DNA of 64,000 bases from Phylloscopus collybita (Eukaryota; Chordata; Aves; Passeriformes; Phylloscopidae), in contig JAJNNQ010000024.1 of the NCBI GenBank assembly GCA_027886175.1, positions 30,421,001 through 30,485,000 on the forward strand, read 5' to 3'. Each line of letters begins with the position of its first letter. Position 1 is the first letter of the stretch. Below the pieces are notes generated by a model that saw only the letters and a list, made by a program, of their open reading frames with translations, searched no databases and was not told where the DNA came from. The position numbers were made by a program, and so were the translations under genes. This document shows positions 1-13,500 of this stretch, in pieces.

Positions 1-40
1 CCGGGGACATGAAAGCTGCCGTGGCAGGGTGACAAGGGCG

Positions 41-90
41 GCCGGGAGTGGCCGGGAATGGGCAGGGGTGGCCGGGAATGGGCAGGGACG
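41..90. repeat. Short 20-bp tandem repeat upstream of COPS7A
   Basis: Two adjacent 20-bp units (51-70 and 71-90) differ at only two bases and are preceded by a partial unit at 41-50. The unit is GC-rich and contains GCCGGGAATGGGCAGGG. It lies at the edge of the COPS7A CpG island. No function is implied. Confidence 0.7.
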
Positions 91-199
91 GCCGGAGGAT
101 GCGGCGGACGGACTGGACGGCCGCGGGACGGAGGAGGCGCCGCCGCGGCCGGCAGCGCTCAGCCCCGCCAGCGGGGGGCGCCCTGGCGGCGGGACTGCG

Positions 200-360
200 C
201 CGCCGCGCGGCGCCCGGCCTGGCCAATGAGGAAGCGGCGGGGGCGGGACGAGCCGCCGGCTCCGCCAATGGGCGTCGGGTGCGCGTCACACGCGGAAGCG
301 GCCGCTGTGCGCCGGCGGTGTCGGGCGGGTGCGCGCGGCCGGGCCGGGCCGGGCCCCGCC
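200..360 (+). promoter_or_regulatory. COPS7A: COPS7A CpG-island promoter with CCAAT boxes
   Basis: The 160 bases before the COPS7A start codon are extremely CpG-rich and have no TATA box. Two CCAAT boxes are visible (223-227 and 265-269), both NF-Y-type in sequence context, with a GC box near 239-246. A GCGTCAC half-site (283-289, CRE-like) is followed by an ETS-type CGGAAG (293-298). This arrangement is typical of a housekeeping promoter. The transcription start probably lies near 290-340, by inference. A separate noncoding first exon cannot be excluded. Confidence 0.75.
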
Positions 361-2838
361 ATGGCGGCCGAGGGGAAGGTGACGGGGCAGAGCCAGGAGC
401 AGTTCCTGCTGCTGGCCAAGGCGGCCCGCGGCGCCGCGCTCGCCAGCCTGATCCACCAGGTGCTGGAGGCCCCGGGCATCTACGTGTTCGGGGAGCTGCT
501 GGACATGCCCGCCGTCCGCGAGGTGAGACCCGCCCGGCCCCGCGGCCCCGCCGGGCTCTGCCCGCGGCCCGGCGGCGCCGCCTGACCCTGTGTCCCCGCA
601 GCTGGCCGACAGCGAGTTCTCCCCCGTGTTCCGCCTCCTCACCATCTTCGCCTACGGCACCTACGCGGACTACCTGGGTGAGGCCGGGCGCGGGGCGGGG
701 GCCCCGAGCCCCCCGGCCCGGTGGTGGGGATCCCGCGGGGCGGGAAAGGCGCCGGAGACTCGGGGCGCAGAGCGCCTCCCTCTCCAGACAGCCCCCCCGT
801 GCAGCCAGGGCTGAGCCCTCGGCCCGACACACGCCGCCTTGTGCTTTGGGCCCCAGAGTGGCGCGGTACCTGGCTGTAATTAATGCTGGTATTCGCCACC
901 TGCCGAGGAGCATCCTGACAAAGACGTTTTTGAGGGACCAGGGGAAAGATTTAGGTATCCATTGGGATGTGCAGACCCGCATAAATAACGCATGGGACAG
1001 CTAGAAAGGTTGAGTGGAGGGTGGCGGGAAGAAGGGCTGCTCAGGAAAGGCCTTTTGAGCTGATAATTGATGGGCATGGCTTGGCAAGACGAAGCACCAC
1101 TTGGGGGATTGGTGTGCAGACGTTTGAAGAGACGGGTGTGGTACAGATGCTTCTGTGCAGGACTGGGAAACGAGGCATAAATTCTAATATCCCATTCTTT
1201 CCCCTGACAACAGCTGAAGCAGCAAACCTCCCTCCCTTGACAGAGGCCCAGAAGAACAAATTGAGGCACCTGTCAGTCGTCACTCTGGCTGCCAAGATCA
1301 AGGTAGTGGCCCTGTTTTTCCTGAGTTCTCCTCCCCACTGGGATTGTCTCATGCTGGTTACCATCATTTTTTTCCGCAGTGCATCCCCTACTCGGTGTTG
1401 TTGGAGCAGTTACAGCTGAAGAACGTCCGGCAGCTGGAGGACCTGGTGATTGAGGCTGTGTACGCAGACGTGCTGCGAGGGAGCCTGGATCAACGGAACC
1501 AGCGCCTGGAGGTGGATTACAGCATTGGGAGGGACATCCGGAGGGAGGAGCTGAGCACCATCACCCGCACATTGCAGGAGTGGTGAGGAGGAAGCCCCCA
1601 GTACTAACACCCAAAAGAGGTTGCAGGAGTGACCGGTGGCTTCCCTGGTTCCTTCGTGTGTCACTAAGGGTGGGTGGTGTTGGGGGGTGACCTACTCGAT
1701 CCCCTTTCCCATTCTCCAATGGAAGGTAAATTTCCAAAAATAATTTCCCAAATTCCCCTGTTTGTGTCTAGAGGGGCGATGGGGTTGCAGCAGGCTTTGC
1801 ACAGCACTGGCTGCTGGCAGGACGCTTCCTGAGTATTTATCTGTAGTTCTTAACCCAGCATGGCTTTGTCACCTGTCCCCCTCCCAGATAATAAGATAAT
1901 TCCCCGTGTTATTACATGAGATTCCTGCCCCTGTATCTTCCCTGCCTGTCACCTCCCAGTGTTTCCGGCCTCTGGAGTTGAAATCTGCTTTGGTGTTCCT
2001 CTCTATGCTGTGCCAATTCCCTGACCTGTTCAGTTGTGGGTCTCCTCTCCAGGTGCCAGGGCTGCGAGGTTGTCCTGTCGGGCATCGAAGAGCAGGTCAG
2101 CCGGGCCAACCAGCACAAGGAGCAGCAGCTGGCCCTGAAGCAGCAGATCGAGAGCGAGGTGAGTGGGTGCAGCAGGGAGCAGCCAGTGCCCCTCGCCTTA
2201 GAACGACTAGAACCAGTACCCTGTGGTTGTTACCTCACTTTGCTGAAGTGAGGCATTGCCTTTTCCCTAGGCCAGACCCCTCAGGGACATGTGCCTGAAG
2301 AAGAGTCCTAAATCAGTTGAATACTCCTCTGCAGTGCAGGGGCCCGGACAGATGTTGGCTCTTTTGCTCGCAGCTTTTAGCTCCAGGGCTTCCTTTAGAA
2401 ACAAATTTTAAAGAAACCCAAAGGGAAACTAAAAAAAACCCGTAGCCAAAAAAAAAACCCCAGTTTCGGGAAGCCCCTTAGTTCTTGCCCTGCTGCTATT
2501 GCAGGTGGCAAACCTGAAGAAGACCATTAAAGTGACAACAGCAGCGGCTGCTGCAGCCACGTCCCAAGACCCAGAGCAGCACCTGACGGAGCTCCGGGAG
2601 CCGGCCCCCGGCACCAACCAGCGCCAGGCCAGCAAGAAAACCTCCAAAGCCAAAGGGTGAGCAGGGCGGGCAGACAGAGTGTGTGCCTGAGGGAGCACCA
2701 GTGCACGTTTCCCTGTGCACTTAGGGAGGAAGCGAGATACGAACCTGAGTGTTCACTTTGAACTTTCCTTTTTCTTTTTTTGTCCCCTGTGCCCACAGGC
2801 TCCGGGGCAGCGCGAAGATTTGGTCTAAATCAAACTAG
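361..2838 (+). CDS. COPS7A: COP9 signalosome complex subunit 7a
   Basis: Seven coding exons with consistent GT/AG sites: 361-522, 602-677, 1214-1302, 1380-1582, 2053-2158, 2505-2656 and 2799-2838. They join to 828 nt, or 275 residues, the same length as human COPS7A. The protein is a scaffold subunit of the COP9 signalosome, which removes NEDD8 from cullin-RING ubiquitin ligases. The PCI (winged-helix) domain covers roughly residues 1-160; recognisable blocks are [20 protein letters not shown] near the start, [26 protein letters not shown], and [22 protein letters not shown]-terminal helical segment follows ([13 protein letters not shown], then [19 protein letters not shown]). The tail ends [10 protein letters not shown]. 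The start is set by a Kozak-type GCCATGGCGG and by the [10 protein letters not shown] beginning. Introns are short (79-702 nt... the longest being intron 2 to 5 range under 550 nt). The paralogue COPS7B is less likely given the exact C-terminus. Confidence 0.96.
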
Positions 2839-3410
2839 CTGGATCTCCCTTCACAACTGGGAGGGTGAGAGGAAGAGATGTGGGGGATGGAGGGGTAGCA
2901 GGGGCCCCAAGTACGATGCTTCTGAGCTCTTCTCCGAGATCCATCTTGCCAACTAACTCTCCTGTGTGTTTGTTCTCTTTCCTTTCTTCTTCACCGACCT
3001 TCCAGGCAGTGTCTCCCTCCTTTTCATCACAGCATTTCACACTCTGAGCTTCAGGTTGTACGCGTTGCTGCCTCCCCAGCTGCTCGAGCCCCCGTCGCCA
3101 CGGCCACGTGTTTCTCTCTTTCTCTCTCCCTGTCTTTTGACAGGTCAGTTTCAGGAGCCATAAAGGTGTGACAGCTGCCTTGGCACCCCCAGGGCATCAC
3201 AGGAGCTTGGAAAGAGGGTGCTGGTGCTCAGCAGTCGTTCTGGCGCTATGAGACCCCTGGGATACTTTGCTCCAGGACACCGTCTTTGATTGTTTAATCT
3301 TTGTTTTGCTAGGTGGGAGGGTAGTTTTTGAAGGGATTCTTTTGAAAAATATATAAATATATTATAAATATATATAAAACAATAAAAAATATAGATCTAT
3401 GGACATATCT
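2839..3410 (+). terminator. COPS7A: COPS7A 3' UTR and poly(A) signal
   Basis: A canonical AATAAA lies at 3381-3386, 543 bases past the stop codon, within an AT-rich stretch (3345-3400). It is the first AATAAA after the stop. Cleavage is expected near 3400-3410. Confidence 0.75.
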
Positions 3411-6400
3411 ATACAAACTTGTGCTCCTGTGGGTGGCATCTCTTTGCCTCGTGTGCCGATTCTGGAGGTTCCAAAATAAGCCGTGGTATTGAGAGCTCCT
3501 GTCCCATTTTGGAGTGGAATATCCTCAAAATACTAGATTCCCTTTTCAAAGGTAGTGCCACAGTATCTCAACTGGGATGAGAGTCCATAAAACAGAAATT
3601 AATCATAAATCCTATTTGAAGTGTTTCTTGTGTGCTTGATCTGCCTCTAGACCCTTCGAAAGATGATTTTCAGGTAGTCTCAGAGGAGGGTGCAGAGACT
3701 GAGGAAAAAGTCCTTATTTGTGTCAATACTTCGTGTCCTGTGATCCTGGACAGAATGGAAAGTGATGTGGGGACTTGCCTGACAGGTGAAGGTAACAGAG
3801 TCAATGCCCACATGTGTGAGTTCTCACAGGATAGGTGCTGCACAAGCTGTTCTCGGGTGGTGGTGGTGGTGTCTGGTTGAAAGAAAAAAATCCAAATCAG
3901 TCAAAGTGACTCCTGTGAGATGCCCAGGAAAAAAAACTAACTCAGATTCTTCAAAGGATGCCTCCTCAAGGCTGGCTTGGAGCCGAGTCAGACGGATGTC
4001 AGTGTCACACTGCCTCTCCACGACGTGTAGCTGATGTAAATGTAAATTGACACCGTGACTCCCACCCCCGCTTGGTTCTGTGCCTTGTGCCAAGACTAAA
4101 ATTTGATTCCCTGAACCTGTGCTTCTGTGTGTGAGCAAACCATGGAAGAAATAATCCAGTGAAGGAAAGCTGGGAGCTTTGTCTCTATGGGGCCTTGTTG
4201 GGTTCACTGGCTGGGGTGACTTTTCTCCTGGGTCAGTTTCCTGTACAGACAAGTGAGAGTTGGAGCCGAGGCAATGTAGGTGTGAGCAACTCTTGTGAAG
4301 GGGGTGGGGAGGGGGGTGAGTCTGTGCCTGTTTTGGTGGTAGCAAGGTGCCATCTCGGATCTCAGACCCCACAAAATGCAGGTTTAATGCCATATTGCTG
4401 CTTTGCTAATTCCAGGCTGCTGTCGGTGGGAAAGCCCCGTCACCCGAAGCCGTGAACTCCTAAAACTTCCAAGCAGCTTTGTTCGTTCCTCCGTGTGTGG
4501 TCACAGGGCTGGGCATACCAGCTGGCTCTGCTGGGGGCAGGGACATGCCAGCTGTCCCGGGTGACAGCTCTCACTGGCTGGGGTCTCCCAGGAGCTCAGG
4601 CAGCCCCACACCTTCCCCCCTTCTTTGCACGAGGCATGGAGCACCTTGGCTGTAGTTGCCTGGCACAGGAGTGCCAAGCAGGAGAGATTTGGTATGAGGT
4701 GGTTCAGATGGGAGACACAAGTCTGGCTGCTGGAGCACCTGAGGGGATAGCTGGGCCAGGATTGTGTACACCCACCTGGAGAGACCTGACGGACTTGCAG
4801 CCGTAGGGAGCCTACTTGATGAATCCCATTCTCCATAAGTTGTTGGGAGGGATTGTGACAAAGCTTCCAGCTTTTGTTTAAATCACCTGAGCCTTCCTCC
4901 TGCATCACATCACCTTCATCTGTCTCTGTCAGGGAGGAGAGGCTGTGTTTGCAACTGTCTGCAAGAAACAATAATGTCCATGTGTATCAGATCTTCAGCT
5001 CCCTGGGAAGGGCTAGCCTAGGACCCAGGGGCCAACAGGGGAGGAGATACCTGTCAAGCACTTGCCAGATGTCTGGCACCTCACTCCTTGAAAGATTTGC
5101 TGCTTGCAAAGCCATTGGGGTGTGATGAGAAAGACTGAGGAGAATGGGCTTGGGATGGAGCTGAGCAGCCGGACAAAGCATGTGTCCTAACAGCCACTGG
5201 CTGACGTCCAGCAAGAGCTGGGCTGGAGCAGTGTCACCTCCAGGGAGAGCTGAAGTTACCAGTAATGGAGGAGGAGGATATTTGTGTCCCACAAGAACCT
5301 GCTGCTGCCTAGGAAGAGCAGCTGTATCAGCTCTTTGCCCCGAGTGTCTTGGCTCCTCTCTGGTCTGTTGGCCTTTGCTATCTAACCAAACTGTGGCTAT
5401 TAGACACAAAGGGTCTGTTTAAATGCCCTGAACCCACAGTTTAAATCCCGGCTGCAGATCCCAGGAGTGGAGCTGGAAGCCAGCGCTGAGAGTTCCAGGC
5501 TGGTTGTGTGTGATAGCGCCCGTGGGACGCCCTGTGCATCAAAGACCGGGCAGAGCAGTGCCGGAGCTCTGTGCCACGCACTGCTGTCAGCCTTGGGAGC
5601 ACAAACCCCTCACAGGTGCCAGCAGCCTGTGTGTGGGCCAGCGTGGGTCTGGGGGGGCTTGCCACTCCAGCCCCAGGCTCTGCTGAGGCCCCAGACTCGG
5701 ATGCTCACCGCTCAGTCACAGCTGGCACAAGTCCAGCTGTGTCCTTCTCCTGTTATTTTGTTACGTGTCATCCAGCTCATCCCCATCTCCCAGGGTCAGC
5801 TCATCCCTCTGGGAACAGCATTTGCCAAGCACAGCCATAGATAGGCCTTGCTACCCCTTCCCATTTGCCTGCCTCTCAAGGCTGGCTGTGTTATGGATTT
5901 TCAGGGGAGTTTGGGATTAAACAGAGCCCTGAAAGTCTTCCATTTTGTTTACTTTTCAAAGGGAGCACCTTTTAAGACCTCCATTAAGAGAAGGAAAGCT
6001 GGAGGTAGCACATAAAATTACTTCAGACCTTTGGTAGGACCGAAAAATAAATGAGAGGGTTGCAGTGCAGAATGAAAGCATTGCTGCAAATTGCCTTGCT
6101 GGATGGCAAACAGAGGGCAGGAGCACAGGTTTGCCTTTGCCCTTCACCTGAAAACCATGCGTTTGTTTTTCACGGCTCACTTCAGCCGTGACTCTGAATT
6201 TCAGCTGGAGAAGATGTGAAGATTAATTAATTAGTTAACATTTATAAATCACTTTGAAGATGGCAAGAGTGAGGTAAGTACCGAGCATTATTGTAAGTTT
6301 TCATTTTAAAATGTCTTCATGTTTTAACCCATTTTTTTCTGAAGACCAAGAAAATAGACCCTGAGTAGAGGAGAACAGAAATACCTGGACACATTGAGCC

Positions 6401-9400
6401 CTGCAAAGGAATCGGGTTTAGGGGGCTGTAGAAGAGAGGATACAGAGAAATCTCCATCCCAGAATAAGGAGCAGATCTGCCATCCCCAGCACAGAAAGTC
6501 TAGCAGCTTTTGTGCAGTGATTGATTGCAACCCCCTCTTTGGGTACCTGCATGGGGCTTTCACATGGGTTCAGAAAAGGGAAGAGGTAGGAGAGGACCTC
6601 AATTGCTCAACCACTGATGTCCAACTTTTGCCAGCCACCTCCAGCTGCCCCATGCCAAGAGGTAACCAGGGATTGGGGTTAATGATGGTAATTACTGCAT
6701 TCTTGGGGCACAACTTATTCTGGGGAGCTTGCTGCTCCCCTTCTTGAAGATTGTGAAGGTGCTGGGCAGCCTGGCCTCTGCTGCAGTGCCCATCCATACC
6801 TGGAGAGGGGGGAGAAGTGTCACAGCCGGGCAGACACCCTGCAGGACTTCTCTAAGGTTCTTCCCACCCTCCACTGCTTTGTGCTGAGGTACCTCTGGAG
6901 TCAGAGATGGTCTTTGTGTGCCCAAAAGGAGTCAATGTTCTATTTACTGCGCTTGCTAAGGCTACCCTTGCCCCTGTTCTCCAAAGGAGACCTTTGGCAG
7001 GTGGTTTGCTTCCTGATGAATGGATGGGCTGCTGTGTACCCAAGCGCTGTTACACATTACCAAACCTCCTTTGTGCCAGTGGCTCTGGCTGGGGGGGCAC
7101 ACCTCTGGACAGCAGGGCCTGTCTGGGGGGAGCAGGGAGGATGGCAGCCCTGCCCAGCAGCAGGACGTGTGCCCACCACCTCCATCCTCCTGTGAGCTGC
7201 CAGTGCTGGCTGAGGAGTGGTGCTGCAGAGGCCCAGCTGGATTGCATCTGCTGGTCTGCAGGGCGATCCCCCAGAGCTCCGTGCAGGGGTGCCTTGCCTC
7301 TGCTCCACCAGGGCAGTGGCTCAGTGCTCCTCTGAAGGCCCTTTGTGCCAGGTGGGTGCCCGCAGTCTGCTCTGTTGGGAGAGCTGGCAGAGATGATGTG
7401 TGTCCCCCTCTGCTGCCCCTGGGGCCGTGATTGTGCACAAAGACCCCCTGACAGCAGCCACTGAGGGCTGTGCCTGCTGTTTGCCACGGCTGGACCATCC
7501 TTCCTGGGATCAGGCCCTGGCTCTGCAGGATTCTGATGCACAGCAAAGTAGAGTAGTCAGAAGAACCTCACAGTTGATGCCAGCTGCTGCAAATGCATCT
7601 CTCAGATCTCTGACATACTTCTTGTCTCCTTTGTATGCCCTGAAATAGCTGCTCGTTTTCCTTCTGTGACCCCTTTCCCTTTTTGCCATCCTCTCCATGG
7701 GAGTCTGTCTGTGTTCCCACCTGCAGGGCTCTTCTTTCCTCATCCCTTTTCCTAGTACTAGTCACTGCTTAGCTGAAATACTCATATGAAAACCACCTGT
7801 TTTCTCCACTGGTTCCACAGGCACCACATCTTTTGGGTGTTCTCTCATCCTCTGCAGTTTTCCAAGAGCGTCCCTCTTGGTCTAGTATGGAACTAGGCTG
7901 GACTATTGTCTGCCTCCTCTGCTGGTGGCAGGCTCTTCCACTGCCAAGGAAAGGAGTTCATTTGCAAAAATTCTTTGTGCAGTGTGCAATTATATTCCTG
8001 TTGTGATGAATTCAATAGGCAGCAAAATGTCAGCTGGATTGTAGAGCTGTGACCCCTTTACAGGAACAGGAATGTTCAGAATTCCTGTAGCACTTGTGCA
8101 CGTGTTAAAAACTACCCTGCACCCTCCAGTTCTGAGGACAAGTAAAGCCCCAGTCCCTTCAGATCAGGAGAAAATGTTTCTGGGGAGGCTTTGCCTGCAT
8201 CTGCCTCTGAAGCATTTAGCACTGGTTTCAGGATGTGGGAAGATGGGTGATCTCTTTGGTGGGAGCAAAAGCAAGGAGGCTCCTGGTGACCGAGTGTGAT
8301 CTCCTACCACTATGGTCTCACAATCCCTCGCAAAAGCTTCTCAGGTACCAACCCCAAACTGGTTAATTTTATTGTCTCCACTAGTCCCCTTGGCAGGCTG
8401 CCCCAGAACCCAACTGCTGTAGTGGTGAAAGTTCTTTAATTTCCAGCTTAAATGAATTCACAGCTAGTTTATATTCTCTTGTGCCTGTGCCAGTGTGGCT
8501 CTAGCTGAGGCTGTACTTCCTCCCTGGTGTTTATTTCCCTTGAGTACAGACTTCAGTTTGCTTAACTAACCACATCAGCCCCCTCGTGCACCGTGAGCTC
8601 TCCATACTCTCTTACTTGCTCTTCAAATAGAGTGCAAAAGTGCTCTCTTACCTGCACTTCAAATTAAGCTTTCTTGGCTAGAAATGAGCACAGTTCTCTT
8701 CCACAGGTGAAGTCTGATCAGCATCTCTCACAGTAACACACACCCACAGCCACCAGAAATGCCTCCTGGATTGCATGTCTTCTCTGGTGATCCAGAGTGT
8801 TTCTACTTTTCTGTTGGTTATAATCAAAGAAGCTCCAGTTTATGACTAAAATCTTGATTTTAGGTCCTATGCTGCTTTTCCCTTTCACTTTGTGCTACAA
8901 ACTTCAGCCCTTTTGCTGTCACTGACACCTTCAAGACCACCTACGTCCTCCTGTGTGATACCCTCATCCAATTTGGCAATGTTGCTGGGTTTTATTTATT
9001 TACTTAAGCATTTATTCTTCTGCAATCCTTGTTCTCCTTTTCTGTCACTAGTTAGGGATGGAAATTGTGAGGCTAGTGTCTAATCTTCCAGCTTACCTCT
9101 GAACATTACATCACCAGCAGTTGGAGATAGGTAGTGTCTGTTCTATTTCCCTTCCTTTTATTACCTTTTCCCCCCACGCTAAGTTTATATTAAGTGCCCC
9201 CAGGATTTAAAAAGCCATCCAGATGTGAGGAGATAGTGGAAGTAATAATAACCAAAGTGAAGCTTCCCTATGGGAACAGTTTTTGAAGTGTTGTCTTTAA
9301 AAAGAAAAATTCCCAGGAGGGAAAAAAAAATCCCAGTTACATTTAAGACAGGGCTGAAAAATAAAATCAAGTCCATTTTTTAGAGTGTTATGAAAAGTAA

Positions 9401-10135
9401 AAAAACATTGCAAATCAAACGATTTTAAGTTATACACTGGATCGAGGTCTATTTTAAATCCTTCTGTTCTCCAGCACTGGAGGCAGTGCCTGTAGGATTT
9501 CACACTCCAGCCCCATGGCAGTGCCTGTTTGTTTCCTAAACAAACCATTGTGCCCAGCGAGAGCTCTGTTTCCTGCAGCTCTTTGTGGTCCCACCCGCTT
9601 TGAAGCCCTTGTCAAGCCAAAAGGTCTCTTCCTGCCCTTCCCACCTTTCCCTTCAGTCCAGCCCTGTGCCAGCCTGTTTCCCTCTCCTAGTCACAGGTCT
9701 TTGAAGCCCAAAGGCACTGGTATAATCACATCACTTGGCTTCTCCAGTGGCCAAGAGCTCCCTTCGCCCCGTTCCTGTGCCCACTCCCCAAATTCTCTTT
9801 GGGACACCCCACGGGGTTTGGAGTGGGAGAGCTGGGAAGCGGAGGTGTGCTCTCAGACAAGGTCTGCATTCATCCCCAGTTCCATCCTGAGGTCGCTGCA
9901 GGTTTTCTGCTGGGCTGAAGAGCCCTCTACTGTCAGAAGCCTCCTTCCCGTTTAGGTAACGCCAGCCTGTGCTCCAGTGGAGTGAAGTCAGACACAGGAA
10001 TACTGAGTTCATGTTAACCTCTAGTGCTGGGCAGTGTTTCCAGGCTTCAAGTCATCCTTGTTTCACCCTTCTTGAGTCTTCTTTGGTTTCCTTCTTAGTG
10101 TCCAATACCCAGATTTCCCACAACTGGTTCACTAG
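3411..10135. other. Intergenic, COPS7A to MLF2 (proximal part); no gene seen
   Basis: Every open frame here is short or lacks a recognisable protein pattern. The longest (189 codons on the minus strand at 3824-4393) is low-complexity and has no family resemblance. No RNA gene, long tandem repeat or clear transposon was recognised by eye. The stretch is the downstream flank shared by the two convergent genes COPS7A and MLF2. Confidence 0.6.
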
Positions 10136-10139
10136 TCTG

Positions 10140-10595
10140 GTATACCAAAATTGATCAAAGGGATGGAGCACCTCTCCTACAAAGAAAGGCTGAGAAAATT
10201 AAAGAGGACTTGGATTGTTCAGTCTGGAGAAGAGAAGGTTTTGGGGAGACCTAATTGCAGCCTTCCTGAAGGGAGCCTACAAGAAAGATGGAGAAAAACT
10301 ACTATTAACGAGAGCATGTAGTGACAGCAGGAGGAGGATGGCTTCAAACTGAAAGAGAGCAGGTTTATGCTGGATATTAGGATGAAATTCTTTAGTGTGA
10401 GGATGATGAGGCACTGGCACAGGTTGCCCAGAGAAGCTGTGGATACCCCATCCGTGACAGTGTTCAAGGCCAGGTTGGATGGGCCTTTGAGCAACCTGCT
10501 CTGTGGGAGGTGTCCCTGCCCATGGCAGGGGAGCTGAAACTCCCTGGATGATCTTTAAGGTCCCCTCCAATCCAAACCATTCTGTGATCCTTCAA
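10140..10595 (+). mobile_element. CR1 LINE fragment (3' end), sense
   Basis: A 5'-truncated avian CR1 non-LTR retrotransposon end. Diagnostic stretches in order are a GGAGCACCTCTCCTACAAAG-like start, GGAGAAGAGAAGGTTT, AGGCACTGGCACAGGTTGCC, GGTGTCCCTGCCCATGGCAG, and the 3' end GATCTTTAAGGTCCCCTCCA followed by CCATTCTGTGATCC. It carries no intact reverse transcriptase frame. It is the best preserved CR1 copy in the window. Confidence 0.9.
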
Positions 10596-10599
10596 AGGG

Positions 10600-13500
10600 G
10601 AGAATTTTTACCTCTGCTCTTGGTGAACACAGGCTAATGCATCCCAGCGTAACCCATCTGCACAGAGGAAGAATTATGCAAGTACCATTCATTTCCTTGG
10701 TTGTCTTCCAGTTCCAATTCCTTTTGGAGATCTCCATATTGAAAGAGCACGGACTATGTTTACGTCCCTGGGTGAATGTCTTTCCTGCATTCAGTGCAGC
10801 CAAAAATACCTACTGTTTATAAATAAACACACCAATGGTTACTGACTGTTCAGTACATCTCATCTTTTTCTAACATTTATTACTTTCATTGTTCTTTGGA
10901 TCCTCTGAAAGCTTCATCAGCACTGGTTTAATACCTTCTTTCAGATCATTAATCAAGTCACTAATGAGCATTAGTTTCAGAACAACATCCTACTGGAAAT
11001 AATTTCATATTCTACAGTCTCTTTTCCCCCTCATTACTTGAAATCTATCACTGAAGTAAAATTTATAATATTGGCCCTTTTGTTGTTTTAATAATTACTA
11101 GCTTATTTTACATCAGAACATAGTCTTGTGTGGCCCAATAAAATGCCTCATGCTCAACCTCTGACTCTGGGTTGCTGTAGTGCCTTTGTTAACCCAACCC
11201 ATAATTTAATCAGAAATTATCACAGTTGTTGGACAGGAATGATTTCGAGAAGTGAGATCACATATTACGAACACTGGGATGCAAATAGTTATTTTTAAAT
11301 TTAATGCATTTTGCAGCTCTTATCTTGATTTAATGTCAGTTTACCTAGTTTACAAGTGTGGATATAATCTAATTTTTTATTTACAGATATTGGTTAACTT
11401 ACCCAGACTTCTTTCTCCTCAGTATTCTACAATTCTCCCAGTATTTTACAATATTTAAAAAGTACAGTGAAAGATGCACAGACCTTCAGGCCTACCCGTA
11501 AAAACATGAAAGGACAAAGTTCCCAGTAGCCCCAATGGGTTTTATTTTCAAGATACATTTTCAATTATGGAAAACTGAATATACAGCAAACAAAACTGCC
11601 TACGTTTCTGGTTTATTTGCGTGTAGCTGGTGCATTCTCATCTGAGGTTATACTATCCATCTTCCTACTAGTGTTTCCAGCCTCTCTCCACCTCATTCTA
11701 CCCACCTCCCCTTCCCTCTGTTTCTTTAAAAGATGTCAGGCCCCTCTGCCTCACTTCAGGTGCCCTACTTGCACCTTGGGAAGATCCAGTAGTACTACCG
11801 AACTGCATTGATTTGGTGCTTCAATTTGTCCAATTTGAAGGTGATGGAGAAGGTGCAAGAAGGAATTTTGTCTCCCTTGGATGGATAAGGATGACTTGGA
11901 ACCATGCCTTGCCCATTTGAAATAAATACAGTTTGATTTTGATGTTGGGAACATCCAACCTCCTCTTTCTCCTTCTTACTGGCACAGCTGTCAGAGACAT
12001 TTCAGAAACGGAAGAGTTTCATCCCAGCCTTTCCCGTGCCCTGATACAGGAGGTAGATTGCTTTTAAGGGGAAACCATTTCACCTGAAACTGTAACTAAC
12101 AGGAAAAAATTAACCCCAGGTAGGTGTGTTCCCTTCTTTGGACAAAACCCTCCTGCTTTCTGAAGTCAGAAGTTCATGTACCATGTCAGCCTGGGACAAG
12201 CAAAGGGGTCCCTCTCTCAATATACTTCCCCTACTTCCTGATTTGGGATCTCTAAAACTCTCCCCTGGGCTCCTGTCTTAACACAAAGTTCTCCTCTCAC
12301 TGAACTTCTTTTCCATATCCTAGACCACCAGTGCCTTGTGTCCCTGGAGAAGGCCCAGACCTTGGGCATGACTGAGCAGTTAGCAGGGCTCGGGCAGCCA
12401 GGTAATTGCCCTCCCACTGCAGAGTGGAACAGCACGCAAGGGTCCTACCTAAATCCGTAAGCAGGACAGCACCCAACAGGGAACAAAGGCTGAATCCAGA
12501 TAAAAGGATTAGGGATTAGATCAATATTAGGAAATCCATGCCCAAAGAGGAATGGATCCTCATGATCAAAGGTCAGTGCTAATCCCCACCACCACCATGG
12601 CCACTTTCCTGTTCCCCATCTCAGACATCACCGAAAACCTGGCCAGGGCCCGGCAGCTGGTTACTGCCATCATCTCCGTGCTGTGAGCACCTTTCTGAGC
12701 TCAGCTGGTTCTTCACTAGATCAAAACACCAGGTGCCACACCTTGCACTGGCTCAAGACTGCCAGAGATGAGGGCTGCTCTTGTTGCAGTCCCTTCTTTC
12801 ACAGTCTGGCAACTCCAAGATGACTTCCACGAAACCTCTCCCAAGCCCTGCTTTTTTTGTGTAGCTCCTCCTTCAACCTTGCTCTCCTCAGAGCTTGCCA
12901 TGGCTATGACACTTCCAGAAAGTCACTCCAGTGCCACGGACAGCAGGCTGCTCTTTGAAGTCCCTTCCAAAACCAAACTATTCTATGACTCTTACTGGGG
13001 TTTGCCATGGGACAAAACAGCACAGGGAAGTGGGGACAGGGTTTGCCACCAGACAAGGCTCTGTTCTGCACTTCCTTGAAGGGTGGAACACATGCAAACT
13101 CTGCCCCGAGCTTCCAGAGGGTGGATGCTGCATCCCTTTTTCAGGGCAGGACAGTCAGTCCCCAGCAAGGTGTGTCTCTGTTAGTGCCCACATGTACAAC
13201 AGAGGGATGCACCGCAAGATCCCAGCACAGCACTTCCAAGTGTAAGTCATGAATTGATTTCCTGCCTTCTGTTCCAAATAAAACTGATGAAAAGGTTTCT
13301 GTAAGGGTGTGTGCCAGAGCACAAAAATGGCCAAGAACTCAGGAGATCTTCCCTAGTCCTATATTCCTAATGCCTCTCAATTTTCACCTAATACTGAAGA
13401 AGTTAAGAAAAGGTCATTTGTAACGTCAGCCCTGGTTGCAGTGATACAATAAGGAAATCATGGAAGTATTCCCTGTCTGTGCAGGAACCCCAGAGGCCCA

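Noticed and set aside
48..1004. 318-codon plus-strand frame at the start of the window
   Set aside because: It runs through the COPS7A promoter, exons and introns in the wrong frame; the spliced COPS7A model explains the region.
3824..4393. 189-codon minus-strand frame
   Set aside because: Low-complexity His/Pro-rich and Ser-rich translation with no family resemblance or splice context.
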